This document shows positions 33,031-40,882 of a stretch of 61,191 bases of DNA, one piece after another. The DNA comes from Thermoleophilia bacterium (GTDB lineage: Bacteria > Actinomycetota > Thermoleophilia > Gaiellales > JAICJC01): the NCBI GenBank assembly GCA_025934255.1, contig JAICYJ010000014.1, forward strand, positions 1-61,191, read 5' to 3'. A model generated the notes under the pieces. That model did no database searches. It was not told the origin of the DNA and was given only the letters and a program-made list of their open reading frames with translations. The translations under genes and the position numbers were made by a program. How positions within the stretch are numbered: position 1 is the first letter of the stretch; the number at the start of each line of letters is the position of its first letter.

Positions 33031-33684
33031 CTAGTCGCCGCGGCGGGAGCGTTCGATCGTCTCGACGATCGCCTCGGGCGGGTGGGCGCCGGCCAGTCCG
33101 TACCGGCGGTTGAAGACGAAGAAGGGCACCGAGCTGATGCCCAGCTCGAGGGCGTCGGTCTCGTCGGTGCGGACGTCCACGACGTAGTCGTCGCCCGCCA
33201 GCATCTCGCTCACGGCCGCCGGGTTGAGCCCGCCGCGGCCGGCCGCAGCGGCCAGCGCCGCCGGGTCGCCGATCGGCTCCCCTTCGGCGAAGTACGCCGA
33301 CATCAGCCGATCCTGGACCGCGTTCTGCACGCCGGCGGCGCGGGCCATGTGCAGCACCCTGTGCGCGTCGAAGGTGTTGCCACGGCGGGCACGAGCGAAG
33401 TCGAACGTGAGGCCCATCTCGGCACCCATCCGCTCCGTCTCCTCGTGCATCGCGCGCGCCTCCTTGAGGCTGATGCCGCGGCGCCGGGCCAGCTCCTCGT
33501 CGGCCGATCCGGCGTCGGCTGGGAGCGTCGGATCCAGCTCGAAGCTGCGCCAGCGCAGGTCGATCAGCTCGCGGTCGGGCACCTGCTCGAACGCCTGCTC
33601 GAGGTAGCGCTTGCCCACGTAGCACCAGGAGCAGACCACGTCCGACCAGATTTCGAGCGTCAATGCGGGTGCCGGGTCGGTCAC
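33031..33684 (-). CDS. DsbA/FrnE-family thiol oxidoreductase
   Basis: A 217-residue thioredoxin-fold protein with a helical insert. WSDVVCSWCYVGKRYLE holds the CxxC pair (CSWC) and SSVPFFVFNRRYGLAGAHP is the cis-Pro region, as in FrnE/2-hydroxychromene-2-carboxylate isomerase-like DsbA proteins. No signal peptide, so it is probably cytoplasmic. Next to the DUF1348 and kinase genes on the same strand with 7 bases between, suggesting an operon. Confidence 0.87.
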   Translation of the reverse strand: MTDPAPALTLEIWSDVVCSWCYVGKRYLEQAFEQVPDRELIDLRWRSFELDPTLPADAGSADEELARRRGISLKEARAMHEETERMGAEMGLTFDFARARRGNTFDAHRVLHMARAAGVQNAVQDRLMSAYFAEGEPIGDPAALAAAAGRGGLNPAAVSEMLAGDDYVVDVRTDETDALELGISSVPFFVFNRRYGLAGAHPPEAIVETIERSRRGD

Positions 33685-33691
33685 GCCATCC

Positions 33692-34153
33692 TCAGCGCAG
33701 CGGGATGCCGGCGCCGTCGCCCTCCGCCCTGGGACCGTCGATGCGACGGTCGCCCGCCTCGATCGACACGTCGTTGATGCTGGCCTCGCGGCGCCGCATC
33801 AGCCCGTTGTCCTCGAACTCCCAGTTCTCGTTCCCGTACGACCGCCACCAGCAGCCGGAGGCGTCGTGCCACTCGTACTGGAAGCGCACGGCGATGCGGT
33901 TGCCTGCGAACGTCCAGAGGTCCTTGCGCAGGACGTAGTCGAGCTCCTTCTCCCACTTGCGCACGAGGAACGCGTGCACCTCGTCACGCCCGGACAGGAA
34001 CTCGTCGCGGTTCCGCCACTGCGTGTCCTCGGTGTAGGCGAGCACGACGCGATCGGGATCACGCGTGTTCCACGCCGCCTCGGCGGCCAGCACCTTCTTC
34101 CACGCATCTTCCTCGGTGAACGGCGGAAACGGCGGGCGCTCGACGGCTGACAT
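33692..34153 (-). CDS. DUF1348 / SnoaL-like NTF2-fold protein
   Basis: A 153-residue protein. [53 protein letters not shown] and [23 protein letters not shown] match the DUF1348 layout of the NTF2-like family. ATG 34153 is internal to a longer frame, but [17 protein letters not shown] is the family's usual start. Small-ligand binding or hydrolysis is possible; function unknown. Confidence 0.85.
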   Translation of the reverse strand: MSAVERPPFPPFTEEDAWKKVLAAEAAWNTRDPDRVVLAYTEDTQWRNRDEFLSGRDEVHAFLVRKWEKELDYVLRKDLWTFAGNRIAVRFQYEWHDASGCWWRSYGNENWEFEDNGLMRRREASINDVSIEAGDRRIDGPRAEGDGAGIPLR

Positions 34154-34161
34154 GCCCGGGA

Positions 34162-34767
34162 TCATAGGCCGCCGATCCGCACGAACTCCCTCTCCGGATC
34201 GTGGTCGATGCCCGGGCTGCCGTCGACCACCAGGTCGCAGCGTGCGCGGGTGCCGTCCTGCGCGAAGTGGGCGACCTCCTCGGCCATCCACGCATCCCAG
34301 GACGACAGCGCCTCCCGGCCGTCGCGCTGCAGTCCCCGCTCCAGGCGCAGCTCCGCCGGAGCCTCGACCCAGATCGCGTACGCCAGCCGGTCGGCGGCCG
34401 CGCGCCGGGCGCTGGAGACGCCCTCGATCACGACCGCCGCCATCGGCTCCACCGTATGCCACTCGGCCAGCCGCTTCGCCTCCCAGTCCCAGCGGCGATA
34501 GCGCGCGGCCTCCCCGGCCAAGAGCGGCACGATCACCTCGCGCTCCAGCCGCGGCCACCACTCCACGCCGGACTCTCCGGTCGCGAAGTCGTCGGTGTGC
34601 ACGACCGCAGCACCGCCCAGCGCAGCCCCCAGCCGAGCGGCGAACGTGGACTTGCCGGCGCCGCCGTAGCCGTCGACCGCCACCAGCCGCACGCCGCCGG
34701 GCAGAGCAAGGATCGACTCGGCCAGCGACCGGAACGACTCCACCCGCCGGTCTCCCAGGTCATCCAT
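34162..34767 (-). CDS. P-loop small-molecule kinase (uridine-kinase-like)
   Basis: A 201-residue P-loop kinase. [22 protein letters not shown] is the Walker [12 protein letters not shown] the DD substrate motif, and [12 protein letters not shown] the Walker B-type strand. The C-terminal [22 protein letters not shown] and the LID-like basic region match uridine/phosphoribulokinase-like proteins often seen beside transport or redox genes. ATG 34767 (MDDLGDRR) is selected. The phosphate acceptor is unknown. Confidence 0.8.
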   Translation of the reverse strand: MDDLGDRRVESFRSLAESILALPGGVRLVAVDGYGGAGKSTFAARLGAALGGAAVVHTDDFATGESGVEWWPRLEREVIVPLLAGEAARYRRWDWEAKRLAEWHTVEPMAAVVIEGVSSARRAAADRLAYAIWVEAPAELRLERGLQRDGREALSSWDAWMAEEVAHFAQDGTRARCDLVVDGSPGIDHDPEREFVRIGGL

Positions 34768-34825
34768 CCGGACGGGTTCTACCAGAAGCTCCCGGCTAGG
34801 ATCGGCCCCGCCGATGCCGGGGAAG

Positions 34826-35189
34826 ATGCATGCCGACGAGGTGGATACCGACCCACCGCTGGTGCGCCGGCTGCTGGCCGACCAGTTCCCGCAGTGGGCG
34901 GATCTCCCCATTGATCGGGTCGGCTATCCCTGGCATTGGGCGGTGCACCGCTGGCTGGCGGGCGAGAGCGTGAACGTCGAGCGGATAGCCGATCCCGTGC
35001 GGGCGGCCCGATCGCCGGGCGGGACGGATCGCGTGGCGCACCGCTGGCCCGGCGCGACCTGGGCGCGGGGCCGCGGCTGGGCGCTCTCGTTCGCGCTGAT
35101 CGCCCTCCCTACTACATGCACACCAACCCGTATTCGTACGCGATGCCCGGCACGTGATCCGCGAGGTGCTGGCCGACCAGGCGATGTAG
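34826..35189 (+). pseudogene. Aminoglycoside phosphotransferase-family remnant
   Basis: The pieces of an APH/choline-kinase-fold protein survive in order: MHADEVDTDPPLVRRLLADQFPQW (start), then RVGYPWHWAVHRWLAGESVNVERIADP, joined directly where the ATP-binding strands should be. In another frame TWARGRGWALS.ALIALPYYMHTNPY and IREVLADQAM follow to TAG 35187-35189. The Brenner catalytic loop (HxDxxxxN) and the DFG-like Asp are missing. Two internal deletions and at least one frameshift explain this. Confidence 0.75.
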
Positions 35190-35268
35190 GGATATCCCCC
35201 TCGCGGATGCGGCGCCTCGCCGCCTACGGTGAAGGGCACGTTCGGTGTCCGCGATGAGGAGGTGCGTG

Positions 35269-35655
35269 ATGATCATGGAGCTGGGGCTGGTGCTGATCGT
35301 GGTGTTCGTGATCACGTTCCGCTCGATGCAGCGGCAGGCTGCGGTCGCGACCGGGGAGGCAGGCACGGTGGCTGCAGACACCGGCGGCGAGACGCGCTCG
35401 GCGGGCGCGAGGACGGCTGCGAGCGCCTCACTGGCCTGCGCGCTGCTGGTTCCCGCGTCGCTGACGCTCCCGCCGATCCCGTTTCACCTCGGGCTGCAGG
35501 CGCCGTTCGTGGGGATCATCCTGGGCGTGCTCGCGATCGCCCGCCTTGGCAACCGGTGGCCTCGCTGGCTGCTGGTTGCATGGTTGAGCGTCGCGCTTAG
35601 CATCACCTGGATCCTGCTCGTGTTCGCCGCCCTCGCGCTGATGCTCTTCGAGTAG
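35269..35655 (+). CDS. Small membrane protein, three TM segments
   Basis: A 128-residue protein. Hydrophobic stretches are LGLVLIVVFVITF, SLACALLVPASLTL and VAWLSVALSITWILLVFAALALML, with a Gly/Thr-rich loop between. ATG 35269 follows GAGGAGG. No family recognised. It lies upstream of the spermidine-synthase fusion on the same strand. Confidence 0.6.
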   Translation: MIMELGLVLIVVFVITFRSMQRQAAVATGEAGTVAADTGGETRSAGARTAASASLACALLVPASLTLPPIPFHLGLQAPFVGIILGVLAIARLGNRWPRWLLVAWLSVALSITWILLVFAALALMLFE

Positions 35656-35719
35656 CGCCGAGACGGCAGTGATCCGTGGTATGTCGCCGCTTCCGAGCCG
35701 GAGATAGGCTGCGCGCCAG

Positions 35720-37195
35720 GTGAACCGACTCCTCTACCCGCTGGTGTTCGTCGCCGGTGCCGGCACGATGGCGACCGAGATGTGCGCCTCGCGGCTGCTG
35801 GCGCCCTTCTTCGGCGCATCGATCCTGATCTGGGCGAACATCATCGGCCTGATCCTGATCTACCTCTCGGTCGGGTACTTCTGGGGCGGCCGGCTGGCCG
35901 ACCGCCATCCCAGCCTGCCCTACATGTGCCGGCTGATCGTGTGCGCCGCGATGGCGATCGCCGTGATCCCGTTCGTGTCCGAGCCGCTGCTCTCGGCCGC
36001 AGTGGGCGCGTTTGCGCAAGCGTCGGTGGGCGCCTTCCTGGGCTCCTTCTTCGCGTCGATGACGCTGTTCTCGGTGCCGATCACGCTGCTCGGGATGGTC
36101 TCGCCGTTCGCGGTGCGGCTGGCGGTCGACTCGGTCGAGCGCGCGGGTGAGATCGCCGGGCGCCTGTACGCGCTGTCCACCGCCGGGTCGATCCTGGGCA
36201 CGTTCCTGCCGGTGGTGCTGCTGATCCCGCTGATCGGCACCCGCCGCACCATGCTGGCCACGGCCGCCGTGCTGGCGCTGGCGGCGACGCCGGCGCTTGG
36301 CTGGCGATACGTGCTGGCACCGGCCGCGGTGGTGGCTCTGGCGCTGGTGCCGCCGGGCCTGGTCAAGCCCGGATCGGGCGTGATCTGGGAGGGCGAGTCG
36401 GCCTACCAGTTCATCCAGGTGCAGGCCACGGCGGACGGCGGCCGCGTGCTGCACCTGAACGAGGGCTGGGCCGAGCACTCGATCTGGCACCGCAACCGCG
36501 TGCTCACCGGTGGCTACTGGGACCAGTTCCTGCTCGCCCCGGACATGCACGGCCCCAGGTTCGGGTCGCTGGCGATGATCGGATACGCGGGCGGCACCGT
36601 CGGCCGCGCCTACGGCACCTTCTGGCCCGCCACAAACGTGTTCGGCATCGAGCTCGACCCCGAGGTCACGGCCATCGGGCGTCGCTACTTCGGGCTGGCA
36701 TCGAACCCGCGGGTGCGGGTGGCAACGGCCGACGGCCGCCCCTACCTGGCCACCCACACGACTCGATACGACGCGATCTTCCTGGACGCGTTTCGCCAGC
36801 CCTACATCCCGTTCTACCTGACCACGCAGGAATTCTGGAAACTGGCGGACGAGCGGCTGCGGCCGGGCGGGATGGTGATGGCCAACGTCGGCACGATCCC
36901 CGGCGACGAGCGCCTGCCCAGCGCGATCGCGGGCACCATGGCCACGGTCTTCCCCAGGGTCTACCGCTGGCGGGTGGGTGGCTTCAACGAGATCGTGGCC
37001 GGGTTCACGCGGCCGGTCTCGGCCTCCCAGCTGCGCGCGCGCCTGGCCGCCGCCGCGCCCGCGCTCGACCCCGCTGCCGACCTGGCCGAGGGGCTGCGAC
37101 CGCAGGCGCCGTCGAGCGACCCGCTGACCGATGACCGGGCGCCCGTGGAGTGGCTGACCGACCAGCTGATCGTGCGCTACGCGGACGGCGGCTGA
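35720..37195 (+). CDS. Fused membrane permease-like / spermidine-synthase-like protein
   Basis: A 491-residue fusion. Residues 1 to about 215 form seven or eight TM helices (FVAGAGTMATEMCASRLLAPFFG, the usual start of these fused proteins). The rest is a spermidine-synthase Rossmann domain with GYAGGTVGRAYG, FGIELDPEVTAIGRRYF, ATADGRPYLATH and YDAIFLDAF (the D..F..PxIPFYLTTQEFW region). The canonical GGGDG motif is altered to GYAGG, and the catalytic Asp is uncertain. Such fusions make or transport polyamine-like compounds, but activity here is unproven. GTG 35720 start. It converges with the next gene, overlapping by 19 bases. Confidence 0.82.
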   Translation: MNRLLYPLVFVAGAGTMATEMCASRLLAPFFGASILIWANIIGLILIYLSVGYFWGGRLADRHPSLPYMCRLIVCAAMAIAVIPFVSEPLLSAAVGAFAQASVGAFLGSFFASMTLFSVPITLLGMVSPFAVRLAVDSVERAGEIAGRLYALSTAGSILGTFLPVVLLIPLIGTRRTMLATAAVLALAATPALGWRYVLAPAAVVALALVPPGLVKPGSGVIWEGESAYQFIQVQATADGGRVLHLNEGWAEHSIWHRNRVLTGGYWDQFLLAPDMHGPRFGSLAMIGYAGGTVGRAYGTFWPATNVFGIELDPEVTAIGRRYFGLASNPRVRVATADGRPYLATHTTRYDAIFLDAFRQPYIPFYLTTQEFWKLADERLRPGGMVMANVGTIPGDERLPSAIAGTMATVFPRVYRWRVGGFNEIVAGFTRPVSASQLRARLAAAAPALDPAADLAEGLRPQAPSSDPLTDDRAPVEWLTDQLIVRYADGG

Positions 37196-37989
37196 GCGAG
37201 ATCGAACCGCAGCGGCGTCAGCGCGGCGCGATCCGCCACTCCCCGCCGCGGTGCACGCCGTGCGTCGATCTCGTAGCGCCAGGCCAGCGTGCGGGCCTCG
37301 ACGGCGGGTGGCAGACCGACCGGGATGTCGAAGCTGCATGGATACCAGCGCCGGTCCACGCCCAGCTCGACCGTTGCCTGCTCCTGCCACAGCGACCGGC
37401 TCCGCCACAGCGGCGGGTGGCGGCGGTTGCGGATCCGCAGGTTCGTACGCCACGCCTCCTCGAAGCGGGCCACCACCACGACGCTGCCTTCGTCGAGCCC
37501 CTCCTCGGCATGCACGCGGCACTGGATGTGGCCGCCGCCCTGCAGGCGGACGTCGGACAGCTCCAGGTGAAACCGGCGTCCCGGGTGCGACGCGATCACG
37601 CGGTCGGCATGGTGGCTCTGGTGGATCGCCTGCTCACCGCCTGAGATCACCAGAGGCACAGCCCCATGCCGGCGGTTGCGGCGCGTGCCGCTGAGGGCCC
37701 GAAGCGCATACCCGAGTCCCGTCCGCTCGCCCGACCAGCCCGGCGGCAGCCAGTCCGGCAGCGGCAGCTCGAACTCCGCGCGGCCGTCGACCGGCGCCAC
37801 CTCGCAGTCGCTGACGCCGAACGAGAGCGTTGCCGAGGGGGAGCGCTCGAGCCGCACGACCGTGATGGTGACCGGTTCGTCGGCGCCGAGCACCTCGCCA
37901 CGGAGCGAGCCGCCCGCCGACCAGTCGTGACTGGCCAGGACGAACTGCAGCTCCTGGCCGGCGCTCCGGCGAGTTCGAAGCCCCACCAC
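37177..37989 (-). CDS. Arrestin-like beta-sandwich protein of unknown function
   Basis: A 270-residue, beta-rich protein with repeated VxLxR strands (VTITVVRLERSPSATLSFG, VVVVARFEEAWRTNLRIRN, RWYPCSFDIPVGLPPAVEART). The YPCSFDIP strand with the later YEIDARRA resembles the arrestin/SpoOM-like fold, but this is shape recognition, not a family match. No signal peptide or TM. It overlaps the 3' end of the spermidine-synthase fusion. Confidence 0.5.
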   Translation of the reverse strand: MVGLRTRRSAGQELQFVLASHDWSAGGSLRGEVLGADEPVTITVVRLERSPSATLSFGVSDCEVAPVDGRAEFELPLPDWLPPGWSGERTGLGYALRALSGTRRNRRHGAVPLVISGGEQAIHQSHHADRVIASHPGRRFHLELSDVRLQGGGHIQCRVHAEEGLDEGSVVVVARFEEAWRTNLRIRNRRHPPLWRSRSLWQEQATVELGVDRRWYPCSFDIPVGLPPAVEARTLAWRYEIDARRAPRRGVADRAALTPLRFDLAQPPSA

Positions 37990-38045
37990 AAACCTCCACG
38001 CGACGTGCCTGCCCCGATCGTTCCGGGTTGGGCGTACTGTACCCC

Positions 38046-38081
38046 CGCCGGCCCGGGCAGTCTGGGGCGCAGCCCCCGGCG
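38046..38081 (-). terminator. Hairpin after the formate dehydrogenase operon
   Basis: CGCCGG (38046-38051) and CCGGCG (38076-38081) can pair around an inner GGGGC-GCA-GCCCC hairpin (38064-38076), immediately downstream of the last stop. Terminator role is inferred. Confidence 0.4.
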
Positions 38082-38083
38082 AT

Positions 38084-39022
38084 CTACTCCTCGTCCGGGC
38101 GATTCTGAACGTACTGGTAGCCGAACCGGCCCTTCACGCACAGGTTGCCGCGCGTGATCCCGTGATCGAGCGGCGAGGTGACCTTCACGATCGAGTTGTC
38201 CTGCACGTGCAGCTCCAGGCTGCAGCCGACGCCGCAGTAGGAGCAGATCGTCTCGGTCACGGTCTGCTCGCTCTCGTCCCAGGTGCCGTCCTCCCGCATG
38301 TCGTGCTCGCTCTTGAACATCAGCGCGCCGGTCGGGCAGACCGCGATGCAGTTGCCGCAGTAGACGCAGGCCGAGTCGGGCAGCGGGGCCGCGTACTCGG
38401 TCGAGATGCGCGCGTCGAACCCGCGTCCAGCCACCGCGATCGCGAAGGTGTTCTGCCAGTCCGTGCCGCAGCCCTCGACGCACTTGTAGCAGAGGATGCA
38501 CTTCGCGTAGTCGCGGATGTAGCTCTCGTTGTCCACCTTGACGGGCTGGGCGACGGTCGCGGCCGTCTGGCCGTCGCCGGCGTGGTGGTGCCCGGCCTGG
38601 GCGCGGTCGCGCGCACCCTCCGGTGCGGGCGGCGCCGGCGGGCCGTACCGCTCGGGCTTTGCCTCGTACTCCTCCATCCAGCCGTCCACGTTCGGCGCCG
38701 TGGTCAGGTCGACGCTGGATCCCAGGAACTCCAGCACCATCTTGCGGCTGTGGCGCACGCGCTCGGTGTCGGTCCTGACCACCATTCCGTCCTCGGCCTT
38801 GCGTGCGCAGCTCGGCACCAGCACGCGCGAGCCCTCGACCTCGACCACGCACACGCGACAGGCGTTGATCGGCGTCAGCGTGTCGCCGTAGCAGAGCGTC
38901 GGCTGGTCGCGTCCCTGCGCGCGGCAAGCGTCGAGGATGGTCGCGCCCTCGCGGACGCGGACGTTCTCGCCGTCGATCTCGAGCTCGACGGTGTGGCTGA
39001 TGGTGACGGGGACGACGCTCAC
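38084..39022 (-). CDS. Formate dehydrogenase Fe-S subunit (N-terminal half of alpha subunit as a separate protein)
   Basis: A 312-residue iron-sulfur protein. In order: a [2Fe-2S] ferredoxin domain (QPTLCYGDTLTPINACRVCVVEVEG..LVPSC), a His-Cys-type domain, two [4Fe-4S] motifs (CILCYKCVEGCG and CVYCGNCIAVCP), and the molybdopterin Fe4S4 motif ICSYCGVGCSL...GNLCVKGRFG. In typical NAD-linked FdhA these are residues 1 to about 290 and continue into the molybdopterin domain. Here the protein ends at VQNRPDEE and the molybdopterin domain is the first gene of the operon. Start GTG 39022 abuts the NuoEF stop. Confidence 0.85.
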   Translation of the reverse strand: MSVVPVTISHTVELEIDGENVRVREGATILDACRAQGRDQPTLCYGDTLTPINACRVCVVEVEGSRVLVPSCARKAEDGMVVRTDTERVRHSRKMVLEFLGSSVDLTTAPNVDGWMEEYEAKPERYGPPAPPAPEGARDRAQAGHHHAGDGQTAATVAQPVKVDNESYIRDYAKCILCYKCVEGCGTDWQNTFAIAVAGRGFDARISTEYAAPLPDSACVYCGNCIAVCPTGALMFKSEHDMREDGTWDESEQTVTETICSYCGVGCSLELHVQDNSIVKVTSPLDHGITRGNLCVKGRFGYQYVQNRPDEE

Positions 39023-40879
39023 TCAGGCTCCCTGGGGTTCGAATACACGAAGGCTGTTGATGGCGGAATCGATCGCATTGGCGGCAGTCTGCCCGAGACC
39101 GCAGATGGACGCGTCACGCATCGCCTGCGCGATCTCGGCCAAAAGCGCGGTCTCGTCGGCCACGCTGCCACGCGGCCGGTCGGCGGCGAGGCGCAACAGC
39201 GCCTCCTGCTGGCGAACGGTGCCGACCCGGCAGGGAACGCACTGGCCGCAGGACTCGTCGCGGAAGAAGGCGGCGATCCGGAGCAGGATCGGCACCAGGT
39301 CGACGGTCTGGTCGAACACCAGCACCACGCCCGAGCCGAGCGTCGTTCCGGCCGCGCGCGTCGCCTCGAACGAGAGCTCCAGGTCGAGCATGTCCGGGCC
39401 GACGAAGCCGCCCGCGGCGCCGCCCAGCAGCACGGCCTTGAGGTCGTTGCCGTCGCGGACACCGCCGGCCATATCGAGCACCTCGCGCAGCGTGACGCCG
39501 AACGGCGCCTCGTACAGGCCCGGCCGCTGGACGCACCCGGCCAGGCAGAACAGCCGCGTGCCGGTGGACTGCTCGGTGCCGATCCGGGCGAACTCGGCGC
39601 CGCCGTCGTGCAGGATGCCGAGCACGTTCAGCAGGCTCTCGACGTTGTTGACGACGGTGGGCTTGCCGAACAGCCCCTTGTCGACCGGGAACGGCGGCTT
39701 GCTGCGCGGCTCGCCGCGGTACCCCTCGATCGAGTTGAAGAGGGCGGTCTCCTCGCCGCAGATGTAGGCGCCGGCGCCCTTGCGCAGCTCGATGTCGAAG
39801 CGAAAGCCGCGGCCCATCACGTCGTCGCCCAGCAGCCCTCGCGACCGGCACTGCTCGATCGCGTGCTCGAGCCGCGACCAGGCCAGCGGGTACTCGCCGC
39901 GCAGGTAGACGTAGCCGTGCTCGGCGGCGGTGGCGAATCCGGCGATCGTCAGCGCCTCGATCAGCGCGAACGGATCGCTCTCGATCACCACCCGGTCCTT
40001 GAAGGTGCCGGGCTCGGACTCGTCGGCATTGCAGACGATGTAGTGCGGCATGGAGGGGTTCCGGCCAACGGCGTCCCACTTGCGGCCGGTCGGGAAGGCC
40101 GCGCCGCCGCGGCCAAGCAGCTTGGAGTCGGTCACCTCGCGGATCACCCCGGCCGGCCCGATGTCAAACGCGGTTCGCAGCGCCTCGTAGCCGCCCGCGC
40201 CGCGGTAGCTGTCCAGGCTGCCCGGGTCGATCGTGCCGACGCGGTGCAGCAGCCGCAGGCCGTCGCCGCCGCCCTCGGTCTGCGGTGCCAGCGTCTCGGT
40301 GCGCTGCTCGCTGGTGCCGGCCAGCGCCGCGGACACGTCCACCGCGGTGGCCTTGCTGATCGAGTGCTCGCCGGGCGTCTCCCCCGCCCTGGTGACCAGC
40401 ACCGCCGGAGCCTGCTCACACAGGCCCAGGCAGGGGCTCTCCAGCCAGATCGCCGAGCCGTTCGAGGGGCGCTCGCCGGAGGGCCCGATGGTGCGCTCGA
40501 GCTCGGCCACCAACTCGACGCTGCCGCTGCACATGCAGGCGATGTCGGTGCAGACGTGTGCGACCACCGGCGCCCGCGGCTCCAGCGCGAACAACGCGTA
40601 GAAGCTGGCCACGCCGTAGGCCTCGGCCGGCGGCACCGTCAGGCGGCGGCAGGCGTAGCCGAGCCCGGCCTGGCTGATCCAGCCGGCCCGCCCCTGCAGC
40701 GCGTGCAGCACCGGCAGCAGCAGGTGGCGCTGCGCCCGGGCGGCGTGGCCGCCGTGGGCGGCGTGGCCGTCGTCTCCCCGCTCGCCGCCCACCCAGGCCG
40801 AGTCCGGCGGCCCCAGCACGGAGTCGACCGCCGCGCGCTCTGCCTCCGTCGGCTCCTGGTTCGTGAGACGCAGGTCCAT
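39023..40879 (-). CDS. NuoE-NuoF fusion, formate dehydrogenase NAD/FMN subunit
   Basis: A 618-residue fusion. Residues about 60-170 are NuoE-like with a thioredoxin-fold [2Fe-2S] site (HVCTDIACMCSGS and ESPCLGLCEQ). From about 210 it is NuoF-like: LGRGGAAFPTGRKW (FMN), VCNADESEPGTFKDR, GAGAYICGEETALFNSIEG (NAD) and the 4Fe-4S motif ESCGQCVPCRVGT plus Cys in ASICGLGQTA. It would pass electrons from formate to NAD+. Preceded by FdhA (3-base gap) and followed directly by the Fe-S subunit. The N-terminal 50 residues are His/Ala-rich and extra. Confidence 0.9.
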   Translation of the reverse strand: MDLRLTNQEPTEAERAAVDSVLGPPDSAWVGGERGDDGHAAHGGHAARAQRHLLLPVLHALQGRAGWISQAGLGYACRRLTVPPAEAYGVASFYALFALEPRAPVVAHVCTDIACMCSGSVELVAELERTIGPSGERPSNGSAIWLESPCLGLCEQAPAVLVTRAGETPGEHSISKATAVDVSAALAGTSEQRTETLAPQTEGGGDGLRLLHRVGTIDPGSLDSYRGAGGYEALRTAFDIGPAGVIREVTDSKLLGRGGAAFPTGRKWDAVGRNPSMPHYIVCNADESEPGTFKDRVVIESDPFALIEALTIAGFATAAEHGYVYLRGEYPLAWSRLEHAIEQCRSRGLLGDDVMGRGFRFDIELRKGAGAYICGEETALFNSIEGYRGEPRSKPPFPVDKGLFGKPTVVNNVESLLNVLGILHDGGAEFARIGTEQSTGTRLFCLAGCVQRPGLYEAPFGVTLREVLDMAGGVRDGNDLKAVLLGGAAGGFVGPDMLDLELSFEATRAAGTTLGSGVVLVFDQTVDLVPILLRIAAFFRDESCGQCVPCRVGTVRQQEALLRLAADRPRGSVADETALLAEIAQAMRDASICGLGQTAANAIDSAINSLRVFEPQGA

Positions 40880-40882
40880 CGG

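Noticed and set aside
35603..37522. Minus-strand frame of 639 codons
   Set aside because: Antisense shadow of the spermidine-synthase fusion.
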